The notes below the pieces were generated by a model. It worked only from the letters and a program-made list of their open reading frames with translations. It had not been told where the DNA came from and made no database searches. From NCBI GenBank assembly GCA_030618475.1, contig JAUXDG010000047.1:1-13842 (forward strand): a stretch of DNA of 13,842 nucleotides, written 5' to 3'. Source of the DNA: Gammaproteobacteria bacterium. GTDB lineage: Bacteria; Pseudomonadota; Gammaproteobacteria; DSM-19610. Below, piece after piece: positions 1-7,028 of the stretch (position 1 is its first letter; every line of letters starts with the position of its first letter). The position numbers and the translations under genes are program-made.

Positions 1-1252
1 CAACCAGGACGGTTACTTTCTCGGCGCACTGGCGATCGAGATCGCCACTGGTGAACCGATTCTGATCGAGGCCAAGACGACGATCCTGGCAACCGGCGGT
101 GTGGGGCAACTGTTCCGCACCAATACCAATGCGCTGGTGAATACCGGTGACGGTATGGCGATGGCACTGCGCACCGGCATACCGTTACAGGATATGGAAT
201 TTTTCCAGTTCCACCCCACCGGCATTGCCGGCAAGGGCATGCTGATTACCGAAGGTGCGCGCGGTGAGGGTGGCTACCTGTTAAACGGCGATGGCGAACG
301 TTTCATGGAACGCTATGCGCCGAACGCCAGGGATCTTGCCAGCCGCGATGTCGTCAGCCGTTCCATCGCCACGGAAATACGCGAAGGGCGTGGTGCCGGG
401 CCCGACAAGGACTATGTGTTGTTGAAGCTCGACCATCTGGGCGCCGACATCGTCAAGAAGCGGCTGCCGGGTATTCGCGATACGGTGATGACCTTCCTGC
501 ACATCGATCCCGCGGAAACGCCCATCCCGGTATATCCGACCCTGCATTACACCATGGGTGGCATCCCCACCAACCGTAATGGTCAGGTGGTGGTACCGCT
601 TCAGCAGGGCGCCGAAGAGCCGGTGCCGGGCTTGTATGCCGTTGGCGAGTGCGCCTGCGTTTCGGTACACGGCGCCAACCGGCTGGGTGGCAATTCGTTA
701 CTGGACATCCTGGTGTTCGGCCGTGCCGCGGCTAACCACGTTATCGACCATCTAAAAGAGAATCGCTATCACCAGCAGATTCCGGATGACGCCGCTGACC
801 CGGCGCTGCAACGCCTGGCACGATGGAACAGGCAGGGCAAGGGGGAATCGGTATCCCGCTTGCGCCAGGAACTGGCCAAAGCGATGGAAGACCATTGCAG
901 CGTATTCCGTAACGAGGACGTGCTGCGGGAAGGTCAGAAAAAAGTCCTCGACCTGCGCGAGCGACTGCAGGATGCTTATATCGATGACCACAGCCAGGTC
1001 TTCAACACCGCTCGTATCGAAGCCATGGAACTGGAAAATCTCATGGAAATCGGCGTCGCGACCGTTACCTCTGCCCTGGCACGCAAAGAGAGCCGCGGTG
1101 CACACTCACGTATCGATTACCCGGATCGCGATGACCAGCACTGGTTGCGCCACAGTCTGTTCAGCCTGGATGGGGACAAGATGGATTACAAACCGGTACG
1201 CATGAAGCCGTTAACGGTGGAAACTTTTCCACCCAAAAAACGGACTTACTAG
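1..1252 (+). CDS. sdhA: Succinate dehydrogenase flavoprotein subunit, C-terminal part (5' end outside window)
   Basis: FAD-binding catalytic subunit of complex II, which oxidises succinate to fumarate on the cytoplasmic face of the inner membrane and passes electrons to SdhB. The window begins inside the gene; the open frame runs from base 2 to a TAG stop and gives about 416 residues, roughly the last 70% of a normal SdhA of about 590. Family landmarks are visible in order: the ATGG segment of the FAD fold near base 90, FHPTG with its substrate-site His at 212, RDVVSR with a catalytic Arg near 344, LHYTMGG with His at 544, and GANRLGGNS with Arg at 680. The tail is the usual charged C-terminal domain ending in PPKKRTY. 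The N-terminal FAD-binding motif and the His that carries covalent FAD lie upstream, unseen. sdhB starts one base after the stop, so the two are almost certainly co-transcribed. Confidence 0.98.
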   Translation, partial: NQDGYFLGALAIEIATGEPILIEAKTTILATGGVGQLFRTNTNALVNTGDGMAMALRTGIPLQDMEFFQFHPTGIAGKGMLITEGARGEGGYLLNGDGERFMERYAPNARDLASRDVVSRSIATEIREGRGAGPDKDYVLLKLDHLGADIVKKRLPGIRDTVMTFLHIDPAETPIPVYPTLHYTMGGIPTNRNGQVVVPLQQGAEEPVPGLYAVGECACVSVHGANRLGGNSLLDILVFGRAAANHVIDHLKENRYHQQIPDDAADPALQRLARWNRQGKGESVSRLRQELAKAMEDHCSVFRNEDVLREGQKKVLDLRERLQDAYIDDHSQVFNTARIEAMELENLMEIGVATVTSALARKESRGAHSRIDYPDRDDQHWLRHSLFSLDGDKMDYKPVRMKPLTVETFPPKKRTY

Positions 1253-1253
1253 T

Positions 1254-1955
1254 ATGAAGTTCTCAATCTATCGTTACGACCCGGATCAGGATGCCCGTCC
1301 CTACATGCAGGACTATGAAGTGCCGGACGATCAGATTGAGCCGGGCATGATGTTGCTGGATGCGCTGTTGCTGATCAAGGCCCAGGATGAAAGCCTGAGC
1401 TTCCGGCGTTCCTGCCAGGAAGGCGTGTGTGGCTCAGACGGTATGAATATCAACGGACGCAACGGACTGGCCTGCGTTACCCGCTTGTCCGAACTCGGGC
1501 ATCCGATCGAAATCCGGCCATTACCCGGCATGCCGGTGATTCGCGATCTGGTGGTCGACCTTGCACAGTTCTATCAGCAGTACCGCACAGCAAAGCCGTA
1601 TCTCATCAACGACGAGCCCTGTCCCGAGGTCGAACGCCTGCAGACACCGCAAGACCGGGAAAAGCTCGACGGCTTGTACGAATGTATTCTGTGCGCCTGC
1701 TGCTCAACGTCCTGCCCGTCATTCTGGTGGAACCCGGACAAATTCCTGGGGCCGGCCGCGCTGTTGCAATCCTGGCGCTTTCTGGCCGATAGCCGCGATC
1801 AGGCGACCGAAGAACGTCTGAATGACCTGGAAGGACCGTTTCGCCTGTTTCGCTGCCATACCATCATGAACTGTGTCGAAGCCTGCCCCAAGGGCCTGAA
1901 CCCGGCCCGTGCCATCGGGCGCATCAAGGAATTGATGGTGAAAAATTCGCTGTGA
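1254..1955 (+). CDS. sdhB: Succinate dehydrogenase iron-sulfur subunit
   Basis: Electron-transfer subunit of complex II, carrying electrons from SdhA flavin to the membrane quinone site. The product has 233 residues, against about 238 in E. coli. All cluster ligands are present: [2Fe-2S] by Cys54, Cys59, Asp62 and Cys74 (the CQEGVCGSDG type with Asp as one ligand, as in E. coli); [4Fe-4S] by Cys144, Cys147, Cys150 and Cys211; [3Fe-4S] by Cys154, Cys201 and Cys207. The segment STSCPSFWWN at 151-160 matches the quinone-proximal region of bacterial SdhB. The ATG lies one base after the sdhA stop and has no strong Shine-Dalgarno sequence, so translation is probably coupled to sdhA. The stop overlaps the GTG of sdhE in the string GTGA. 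Confidence 0.98.
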   Translation: MKFSIYRYDPDQDARPYMQDYEVPDDQIEPGMMLLDALLLIKAQDESLSFRRSCQEGVCGSDGMNINGRNGLACVTRLSELGHPIEIRPLPGMPVIRDLVVDLAQFYQQYRTAKPYLINDEPCPEVERLQTPQDREKLDGLYECILCACCSTSCPSFWWNPDKFLGPAALLQSWRFLADSRDQATEERLNDLEGPFRLFRCHTIMNCVEACPKGLNPARAIGRIKELMVKNSL

Positions 1956-2194
1956 GCGAACTGGCGCGCATGCGATGGAAATGCCGGCGTGGCATGCTGG
2001 AACTGGATTTGCTGTTAAGGGATTTCCTGGATAGCGGCTACCGGGACCTGGACGAAGCGGGTCAGCGGCTTTTTGACCGGATGCTGGATTATCCGGACGC
2101 CGTTTTACTGGAATGGTTGATGGGACGGATAAGGCCAACCGACAAGGATGTCGCACAAATCGTCGACAATATTCGATCAGCCACTGCTGGCTGA
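1952..2194 (+). CDS. sdhE: SdhE, FAD assembly factor for succinate dehydrogenase
   Basis: A small soluble protein of 80 residues in the SdhE/YgfY (formerly CptB) family, which helps attach FAD covalently to SdhA. The family signature RGxxE is seen at residues 13-17 (RGMLE), followed by the helical core with LFDRMLDYPDAVLLEWLMG near 40-58, typical of the family. Translation starts at a GTG that overlaps the sdhB stop by four bases, which implies coupling. In E. coli this gene is far from sdhCDAB and sits next to ygfX. Here it directly follows its client enzyme, which supports the assignment. The alternative ATG a few codons on (Met7) would leave RGxxE intact, so the exact start is not critical. 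Confidence 0.93.
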   Translation: MSELARMRWKCRRGMLELDLLLRDFLDSGYRDLDEAGQRLFDRMLDYPDAVLLEWLMGRIRPTDKDVAQIVDNIRSATAG

Positions 2195-2603
2195 GCTGCA
2201 GCCTTCGCGACTTATGCTGCTCGCCCTGGGGGCGGTATATGCGCTGGCCGCGCTGGTGTGGCTGTGGGTGCCACTCTCCTGGCTGGCTCGTGTGGCGCTG
2301 TTCGGCCTGCTCGGCGGGCACTTCGTCTTTCTCTATCGACTGCATGTCAAACCGTTACAGCGCTGCGCGGTGCAGGCCCTGGGGTGGGACACTGTTCGCG
2401 GATGGCGGCTTCGCTGCCCTGGGGGTGAATGGTTACCGGCACAGCTGCTGACACCCGCATTGGTCAGTTATCGCCTGGTCGCCGTGCGTTTCCGGGTCGG
2501 CCGTTTCAGTACGCGAACTGTTGTCGTGGTAGCGGATCGGCTGGATGAGAACGATTTTCGCCGCTTGCGGGTGCGCCTGTTACAGTCCGCCGCTGATGGT
2601 TAA
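2148..2603 (+). CDS. ygfX: YgfX family inner-membrane protein, SdhE partner
   Basis: A membrane protein of 151 residues matching the YgfX (formerly CptA) family. The N-terminal segment with PLLAELQPSR at 12-21 is typical of the family. Two hydrophobic helices follow at about 22-41 and 45-65, then a basic cytoplasmic domain of about 85 residues. E. coli YgfX sits beside sdhE; it has been described as a toxin acting on MreB/FtsZ and as a partner of SdhE in flavinylation. The toxin role is debated, and here the link to sdhAB favours a role in complex II assembly (inference). The ATG lies inside sdhE, giving a 47-base overlap in another frame. I keep it because the overlapped residues match the family N-terminus; a start at Met23 (2214) would remove it. 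The gene ends 12 bases before the convergent GGDEF-EAL gene. Confidence 0.82.
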   Translation: MSHKSSTIFDQPLLAELQPSRLMLLALGAVYALAALVWLWVPLSWLARVALFGLLGGHFVFLYRLHVKPLQRCAVQALGWDTVRGWRLRCPGGEWLPAQLLTPALVSYRLVAVRFRVGRFSTRTVVVVADRLDENDFRRLRVRLLQSAADG

Positions 2604-2615
2604 GAGCTTGTCGGA

Positions 2616-5150
2616 CTAGTGAGCGATCTGCAGCTGCTGGTCCTGCAGCCATTGCTGCAGGGCGTCCGCGGGCAGCGGCGGGGAGATGTGAAAGCCCTGC
2701 GCCATATCGCATTTCCGCTGCTGCAACTGTGACAGGGTTTGCTGGTTTTCAACACCCTCCGCGATAACGCGGAGCCCCAGGTTGTGCGCCAGCTCAATGA
2801 TGGAGTGGACGATGATGGCATCGTTCTTGTCTCCGCGCATATTAGTCACGAAGGACTTGTCGATTTTAAGCTCATTGACCGGCAGCATCTTAAGATAGCC
2901 CAGTGACGAAAAGCCCATACCAAAGTCATCGACAGCAAGATTGAGCCCCATTTTACCCAGCTGCATGAGTATTTTCCGCGCCCGTACCGGGTCGCTCATC
3001 ATGGCGCTTTCGGTGATCTCAAGCGTGAGTTGCCCCCCAGGGACAGCATGTTTTTCCAGTATCCGCGCAATGGTGGTCGGCAACTCGGGATCCTGCATGT
3101 TCCAGGCGGACAGGTTGACAGCCACGCCGAGGCGTTTGCCCGCTTGTCGCAGGTGGCTGGTTTCCGACAGGGTGGTATCTATGACCCATTGGGTGAGCGG
3201 TGCGATCAGACCAGTGTGCTCCGCCATCTTGATGATCTGTTCCGGCGAGACAGTCCCCAGCTGAGGGTGGGACCAGCGTAACAGCGCTTCGACAGCGACC
3301 ACCTCGTGGCTGAACAGATCAATCAGGGGCTGGTAATACAACTGCAGGTTTTCGGTGTTTTCCAGCTCATCGTGCAAATCACCCACCAGCGCCAGTTTGT
3401 CCACCCGTCGCTTATCGCGTGTCAGTTCATACAAGCTGTAGTCCAGGTTGTTACGTTTGGCGTTGTACATGGCGATGTCGGCATGACGGATGAGGGTGCC
3501 GGCATCCGTGCCATGGTGCGGGTAGACGGCCACACCGATGCTGACTCCCACGTAGAGATTCTGTTTCCCGACCTGGAACACATCTTTGATGGCCTGGGCG
3601 ATTTTTTCGGCGAATTGTGCTGCCTGCCGGTTATCGGTATTGGGTGCGACGATGGCGAATTCGTCACCACCGAGGCGTGCCACGGTATCGGAGTTACGTA
3701 GAAGCATTTCCAGTCGCTGTCCAACCTGTTGCAGCAGTTCATCCCCCACCTGGTGTCCGAGGCTATCATTGACTTCCTTGAAGCGGTCCAGGTCGAGCAG
3801 CAACAGGGCCATCGAGCCATTATTTCGTTTCATGAGCTGAATGGCCTGTTCCAGGCGGTCCTGCATTAACACCCGGTTCGGTAAGCCGGTGAGGGCGTCA
3901 TGCAGGGTCTGGTGTTCCAGTGCCATCTGTCGTTGATGGACCTGATTGCGCATGACATTGAAAGCCGTGATCAATCGGTGAATCTCCCGACTGCTGCGTT
4001 TATCCAGGCCGGAGAGAGATTCTTCACCGCGTGTCGACAGGCTTTCGGCGATAGCGGCAATAGGCTGTAATACCGAACGGTCGATCATAAGATAGACCAG
4101 GATCACAAAAGCCAGCGCGACACCGGCAAGTCCCCACAACACATTGCTGATCTGACCGGCCGCCTGCTGCACAATGGCGACGTTTTTTGCCGACCAGGTT
4201 GTGATGTTTTCTTCAATGCTCGCCAGCGTGTTGAATACCTGTTGCTGATAGCGGTTGATCTCCGTTCCCACGTAATGGATGTCGGCACGCCAGATACTGG
4301 AGGAACGCAGTTCTCTGACGGCAGCCCAGTTTTCCTGCCAGCGTTCTGAAGCCTCCTGCATCTGTTTCAGGGCGGCCTCGGATTCCAGCCCCAGTTCACC
4401 TTGTGCCTTCTGCCGTTGCAGCGTCGCCAGCCTTTCACTGATTGCCTCGTTCAGATCAGTGATATTGCGTTCCTGCGGCGCCACATCGACACTGTTCAGC
4501 CAGGCGAAACGGATGATCACCGCCCTGAAGTTAAGGATCTTGCGCCGCCACAGATCACGCACCTCGTCAAACTCGCCATAGAGACGCGATGCATAGGGGC
4601 GCCCGTCATCCTCGGCGATCTCCTGCAATGCCAGGGCAGCCGCGGTTTCAAACCTGTCGTGGGGTTCCAGAAGTTTCTGGTTGATAAACGGCAGCAGCGG
4701 ATAGGTCCAGTTGAGATCCTGGCGCTGGGTCATCAGGTATTGGACTTTGTCCGTCAGCAGCGAAAGGCTTTCCCTGAGCGCTTGCACCTGATCTGAAAGT
4801 CCGGCGTTATCCATGGCGGGGTTTGCCGCCAGGGTAGCCAACTCCTCTTCAGCTCCGTCCAGATTGGCGATGATGTCGTATTCGTATTCGTTTTCGGCGC
4901 GGGGGAAAATCAAGCTGGCATTCAGCGCATTGTTAGCCTTCCAGATCCTGCTGCGGATTGCACCGATGCTTGCTGTCACATCGTTCCTGAGTTCCAGGGC
5001 CTCCGAGTTATTGCGCGAAACATCCCTGGCATACCAGTTGGCGAGTATGGCGCCGCCGATCAACATAATGCAGACCAGTGTTGCGACAAACAGATAGCGG
5101 CTTCTGAGGCTGTGGAGTGGCTTGGCCGATGTAGTGAAGTTTTCCGACAT
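2616..5150 (-). CDS. Membrane-anchored GGDEF-EAL protein with large periplasmic sensor region
   Basis: A composite c-di-GMP enzyme of 844 residues. In order: transmembrane helix at about 19-38; periplasmic, mostly helical region at about 39-335; second helix at about 336-356; HAMP-like linker at about 357-410; GGDEF domain at about 411-575; EAL domain at about 585-835. The GGDEF motif is intact at 494-498, with an RxxD inhibitory site at Arg485/Asp488, five residues before it. The EAL domain keeps Glu621, Asn679, Glu711, Asp741, Asp742, Lys762, Glu798 and Gln818, so both synthesis and hydrolysis look possible. Loop 6 reads DDFGMGFSSL, with Met where Thr is usual. The start chosen is the ATG at 5150: it directly precedes a basic N-terminus and membrane helix and lies just downstream of a promoter. 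An in-frame ATG at 5267 would add 39 residues unlike a signal anchor and would lie upstream of that promoter. The input signal is unknown. Confidence 0.93.
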   Translation of the reverse strand: MSENFTTSAKPLHSLRSRYLFVATLVCIMLIGGAILANWYARDVSRNNSEALELRNDVTASIGAIRSRIWKANNALNASLIFPRAENEYEYDIIANLDGAEEELATLAANPAMDNAGLSDQVQALRESLSLLTDKVQYLMTQRQDLNWTYPLLPFINQKLLEPHDRFETAAALALQEIAEDDGRPYASRLYGEFDEVRDLWRRKILNFRAVIIRFAWLNSVDVAPQERNITDLNEAISERLATLQRQKAQGELGLESEAALKQMQEASERWQENWAAVRELRSSSIWRADIHYVGTEINRYQQQVFNTLASIEENITTWSAKNVAIVQQAAGQISNVLWGLAGVALAFVILVYLMIDRSVLQPIAAIAESLSTRGEESLSGLDKRSSREIHRLITAFNVMRNQVHQRQMALEHQTLHDALTGLPNRVLMQDRLEQAIQLMKRNNGSMALLLLDLDRFKEVNDSLGHQVGDELLQQVGQRLEMLLRNSDTVARLGGDEFAIVAPNTDNRQAAQFAEKIAQAIKDVFQVGKQNLYVGVSIGVAVYPHHGTDAGTLIRHADIAMYNAKRNNLDYSLYELTRDKRRVDKLALVGDLHDELENTENLQLYYQPLIDLFSHEVVAVEALLRWSHPQLGTVSPEQIIKMAEHTGLIAPLTQWVIDTTLSETSHLRQAGKRLGVAVNLSAWNMQDPELPTTIARILEKHAVPGGQLTLEITESAMMSDPVRARKILMQLGKMGLNLAVDDFGMGFSSLGYLKMLPVNELKIDKSFVTNMRGDKNDAIIVHSIIELAHNLGLRVIAEGVENQQTLSQLQQRKCDMAQGFHISPPLPADALQQWLQDQQLQIAH

Positions 5151-5168
5151 AGAATCTTGCCTTGTATA

Positions 5169-5222
5169 ATTGCTAATGATACTGAAATATCGAGCCTGCG
5201 TCAGGACCCCATTGCTAATCAT
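5169..5222. repeat. Pair of 12-bp direct repeats bracketing the promoter
   Basis: ATTGCTAATGAT at 5169-5180 and ATTGCTAATCAT at 5211-5222 agree at 11 of 12 positions and are 42 bp apart, about four helical turns. The first covers the predicted -10/+1 region of the minus-strand promoter and the second lies just upstream of its -35 box. This is the layout expected of two operators for one regulator; the regulator is unknown. Confidence 0.5.
5176..5204 (-). promoter_or_regulatory. Predicted sigma70 promoter of the membrane GGDEF-EAL gene
   Basis: Read on the minus strand: -35 box CTGACG at 5204-5199 (4 of 6 to consensus), 17-base spacer, -10 box TATCAT at 5181-5176 (5 of 6). Transcription would start near 5169, leaving a leader of about 19 bases with a weak AAGG ribosome site before the ATG at 5150. 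This placement also supports the chosen start codon. Confidence 0.55.
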
Positions 5223-5259
5223 TGCGGGATTTAACAGGCTGTCAGTGTTGTATGCGAGG

Positions 5260-5276
5260 CGTACCACTCCGGTACG
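5260..5276. repeat. Short inverted repeat upstream of the YkuD gene
   Basis: CGTACC and GGTACG form a perfect 6-bp inverted repeat around a 5-base centre, about 27 bases before the YkuD gene. It could be an operator half-site pair or a small hairpin in the leader. No clear sigma70 promoter for the plus-strand gene was found here. Confidence 0.35.
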
Positions 5277-5302
5277 GGGGCTATAGAAGGCTTTAGCGGC
5301 GG

Positions 5303-5797
5303 ATGGGAATCATGTCAGATAATTATATCCATATAAAACTTTCCGAGCAGCGCCTTCGCTTATGGGAGAAGGGTGCGGTCACTGGCGAATACCCGGTATC
5401 GACTGCCGCAAACGGGCCGGGCGAACAGTCAGGCAGCGAAAAAACGCCCTGTGGCTGGCACCGGATACGCGCAAAGATCGGTGCGGGTTGCGAAAGTGGC
5501 AGCGTGTTTGTCGCACGACGGCCGACCGGAGAATGTTATTCGCCGGTGCTGGCTGCCGGAAATCCGCAGCGTGACTGGATACTGACCCGCATCCTTTGGC
5601 TGTGTGGTGCGGAACCGGGTAAAAACCGTCTGGGTGACGTCGATACCATGCGGCGTTTTATTTACATCCACGGCTGTCCCGACAGCGAGGTCATGGGTAA
5701 ACCGGCTTCACATGGCTGTGTCCGGATGCACAATCAGGATGTCATCGAGCTGTTCGACAGGGTGCCGCCGGGTCTGCCGGTATTGATCGAGGAATGA
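5303..5797 (+). CDS. YkuD-fold L,D-transpeptidase / L,D-carboxypeptidase without signal peptide
   Basis: A single-domain YkuD (L,D-transpeptidase) protein of 164 residues. The catalytic motif is complete: His123 in IYIHG, then SHGCVRM with Ser136, His137, nucleophile Cys139 and Arg141. Family enzymes attack the L,D bond after the third residue of the peptidoglycan stem peptide, making 3-3 or lipoprotein cross-links or removing the terminal D-alanine. The N-terminus enters the YkuD fold at once and has no hydrophobic signal or anchor, so the protein is probably cytosolic. That fits an L,D-carboxypeptidase role in muropeptide recycling, as reported for the cytoplasmic YkuD protein ElsL of Acinetobacter, rather than wall cross-linking (inference). 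The start is uncertain: ATG at 5303 or ATG at 5312, neither with a good ribosome site. The MinD-like gene follows after 70 bases and nagZ after that. Confidence 0.9.
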   Translation: MGIMSDNYIHIKLSEQRLRLWEKGAVTGEYPVSTAANGPGEQSGSEKTPCGWHRIRAKIGAGCESGSVFVARRPTGECYSPVLAAGNPQRDWILTRILWLCGAEPGKNRLGDVDTMRRFIYIHGCPDSEVMGKPASHGCVRMHNQDVIELFDRVPPGLPVLIEE

Positions 5798-5867
5798 GTG
5801 TAGTGATGTGCTAGGATGCATGTGCTGAACGGTCCATAAGCAGACCGGAACATTCACCTGGCTTATC

Positions 5868-7016
5868 ATGGCAAGAGTCATTACTGTCACCAGCGGCACG
5901 GCTGGCGTTGGCAAAACCAGTGTTTGCATAAACCTGGCTGCCCAGTTGGTGCGGCGCGGCCAGCGCGTGTGCCTGCTGGATGTCGATGGAGGGGGGACTA
6001 ATGTCAGCTTGTCGCTGGGACTTGAACCGCGCCACACCCTCAAAGACCTGATCCTGTACGGCATGGCACTTGATGATGTGCTGATCCGCAACTGTCAGGG
6101 GTTCGATATCCTGCCAGGCAGCTCCAGCACCGACTGGATAACCGCCTTGAACTCGGCGCAGCTTCATCACCTGGCAGTTTCCCTGAGTCAGCTGGACGAC
6201 TACGATTTCGTGCTTATCGATTCTTCTACATGCACGGCGGACACTGTGCTGTCATTCGCGCAGATCAGTCCGGAAGTCATTCTGGTGATTACACCGGCAC
6301 CGATATCACTTCCCGACGCCTATTCGCTGCTCAAGCTGCTGCATTCCGAAAACGCCGAAAATCACATTCAGGTAGTCGTAAATAAGTCTATTAATCATAC
6401 AATTGGAAGATATAGTTACGGTAGTTACAGAGAAGTAGCCAAGTTCTACCTGGGAATGCAGTTACCCCTGCTCGGCGTGGTAAGCGAGGACAAGCACATG
6501 CAAGCTGTGCTGCGCGATCAGCAGGCACTGGTCAACGGCGATTCGCCGGTGGCCGCCGTACGCGATATCGGCAGTCTTGCCGACCAGTTGCTGGTCGAAA
6601 ATACTGGCCTGCGTGAACGGGATATGCAAAGTTTCTGCGATCGCTACCTTAAAGCTGTTGAAGTAATAGATGCCGGCCAGATTGCAGCAGCGTACGTGCT
6701 GGAAATACCCGTCAGCCGTAAACAGAAGCTGCAGCAGCAACTCGAGTATCTGTCCAACCAGGTAGACGATCTGATCCAGGAAATCGAACGACTGCGGCAA
6801 GCTCCACAAGCTCCACAAGCCCCGCAAGCCACACAGCGCACTGTGCCCGAGCCTCTCACAGAAACGCCCATTGCTGCGCTGGCGAGCGATTCACAAGCTG
6901 TCACCTTGCAGGGAGAGACCTTTCCGATATATTCGATGCAAAATTCAAATGGCGGCAGGCAATACTTTGCCTGGCACAGTCTGGATGACTGTCCGGAATC
7001 CAGGTTTAACCACTAA
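5868..7016 (+). CDS. MinD/FlhG-like ParA-family ATPase with altered P-loop and coiled-coil tail
   Basis: A SIMIBI-class P-loop protein of 382 residues. Residues 1-245 follow the MinD/FlhG fold: P-loop SGTAGVGKTS at 9-18, switch I region LLDVDGGGTN with Asp38 and Asp40, switch II LID with Asp118, then ITPAPISLPDAYSLLK at 141-156, reminiscent of FlhG. The Walker lysine (Lys16) is present. The family's signature lysine is Thr11, and the next Gly is Ala12, so dimer-dependent ATP hydrolysis may be changed. Residues about 282-310 form a probable coiled coil, followed by QAP repeats (311-322) and a low-complexity linker. The last 30 residues, with QYFAWHSLDD, look like a small conserved end. No flagellar gene is visible nearby, so FlhG identity is not claimed. 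The gene lies 12 bases before nagZ. Residues 172-188 are encoded by unusually AT-rich DNA. Confidence 0.85.
   Translation: MARVITVTSGTAGVGKTSVCINLAAQLVRRGQRVCLLDVDGGGTNVSLSLGLEPRHTLKDLILYGMALDDVLIRNCQGFDILPGSSSTDWITALNSAQLHHLAVSLSQLDDYDFVLIDSSTCTADTVLSFAQISPEVILVITPAPISLPDAYSLLKLLHSENAENHIQVVVNKSINHTIGRYSYGSYREVAKFYLGMQLPLLGVVSEDKHMQAVLRDQQALVNGDSPVAAVRDIGSLADQLLVENTGLRERDMQSFCDRYLKAVEVIDAGQIAAAYVLEIPVSRKQKLQQQLEYLSNQVDDLIQEIERLRQAPQAPQAPQATQRTVPEPLTETPIAALASDSQAVTLQGETFPIYSMQNSNGGRQYFAWHSLDDCPESRFNH
6798..6833 (+). repeat. In-frame 9-bp tandem repeat encoding Gln-Ala-Pro
   Basis: Four 9-base units: CAAGCTCCA twice exactly, then CAAGCCCCG and CAAGCCACA. They encode QAP-QAP-QAP-QAT at residues 311-322 of the MinD-like protein, between its coiled coil and C-terminal tail. 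Copy number in such repeats can vary among strains by slippage; the likely role is a flexible linker. Confidence 0.8.
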
Positions 7017-7020
7017 GGAG
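7015..7020 (+). promoter_or_regulatory. nagZ ribosome binding site overlapping the upstream stop codon
   Basis: AAGGAG lies 8 bases before the nagZ ATG, and its first two bases are the end of the TAA stop of the MinD-like gene. This strong site fixes the nagZ start and ties nagZ translation closely to the gene before it. Confidence 0.85.
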
Positions 7021-7028
7021 TCGGATTA

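Noticed and set aside
281..670. Long open frame opposite sdhA, and many similar frames opposite or out of phase with other genes
   Set aside because: These are shadows of strongly supported genes, have no recognisable family features, and carry no independent ribosome sites.
5165..5170. Perfect TATAAT on the plus strand upstream of the YkuD gene
   Set aside because: No acceptable -35 lies about 17 bases upstream, the start would leave a leader over 120 bases, and it overlaps the better supported minus-strand promoter.
5151..5267. In-frame extension of the membrane GGDEF-EAL protein to an ATG at 5267
   Set aside because: The extra 39 residues are not a signal or anchor, they run across the predicted promoter and repeats, and the ATG at 5150 gives the normal short basic N-terminus before the first membrane helix.
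5783..5817. Possible promoter for the MinD-like gene (TGC-TAGGAT, an extended -10)
   Set aside because: Only 4 of 6 positions match, and no -35 lies at a usable spacing (TTGATC is 23 bases away). Read-through from the YkuD gene is more likely.
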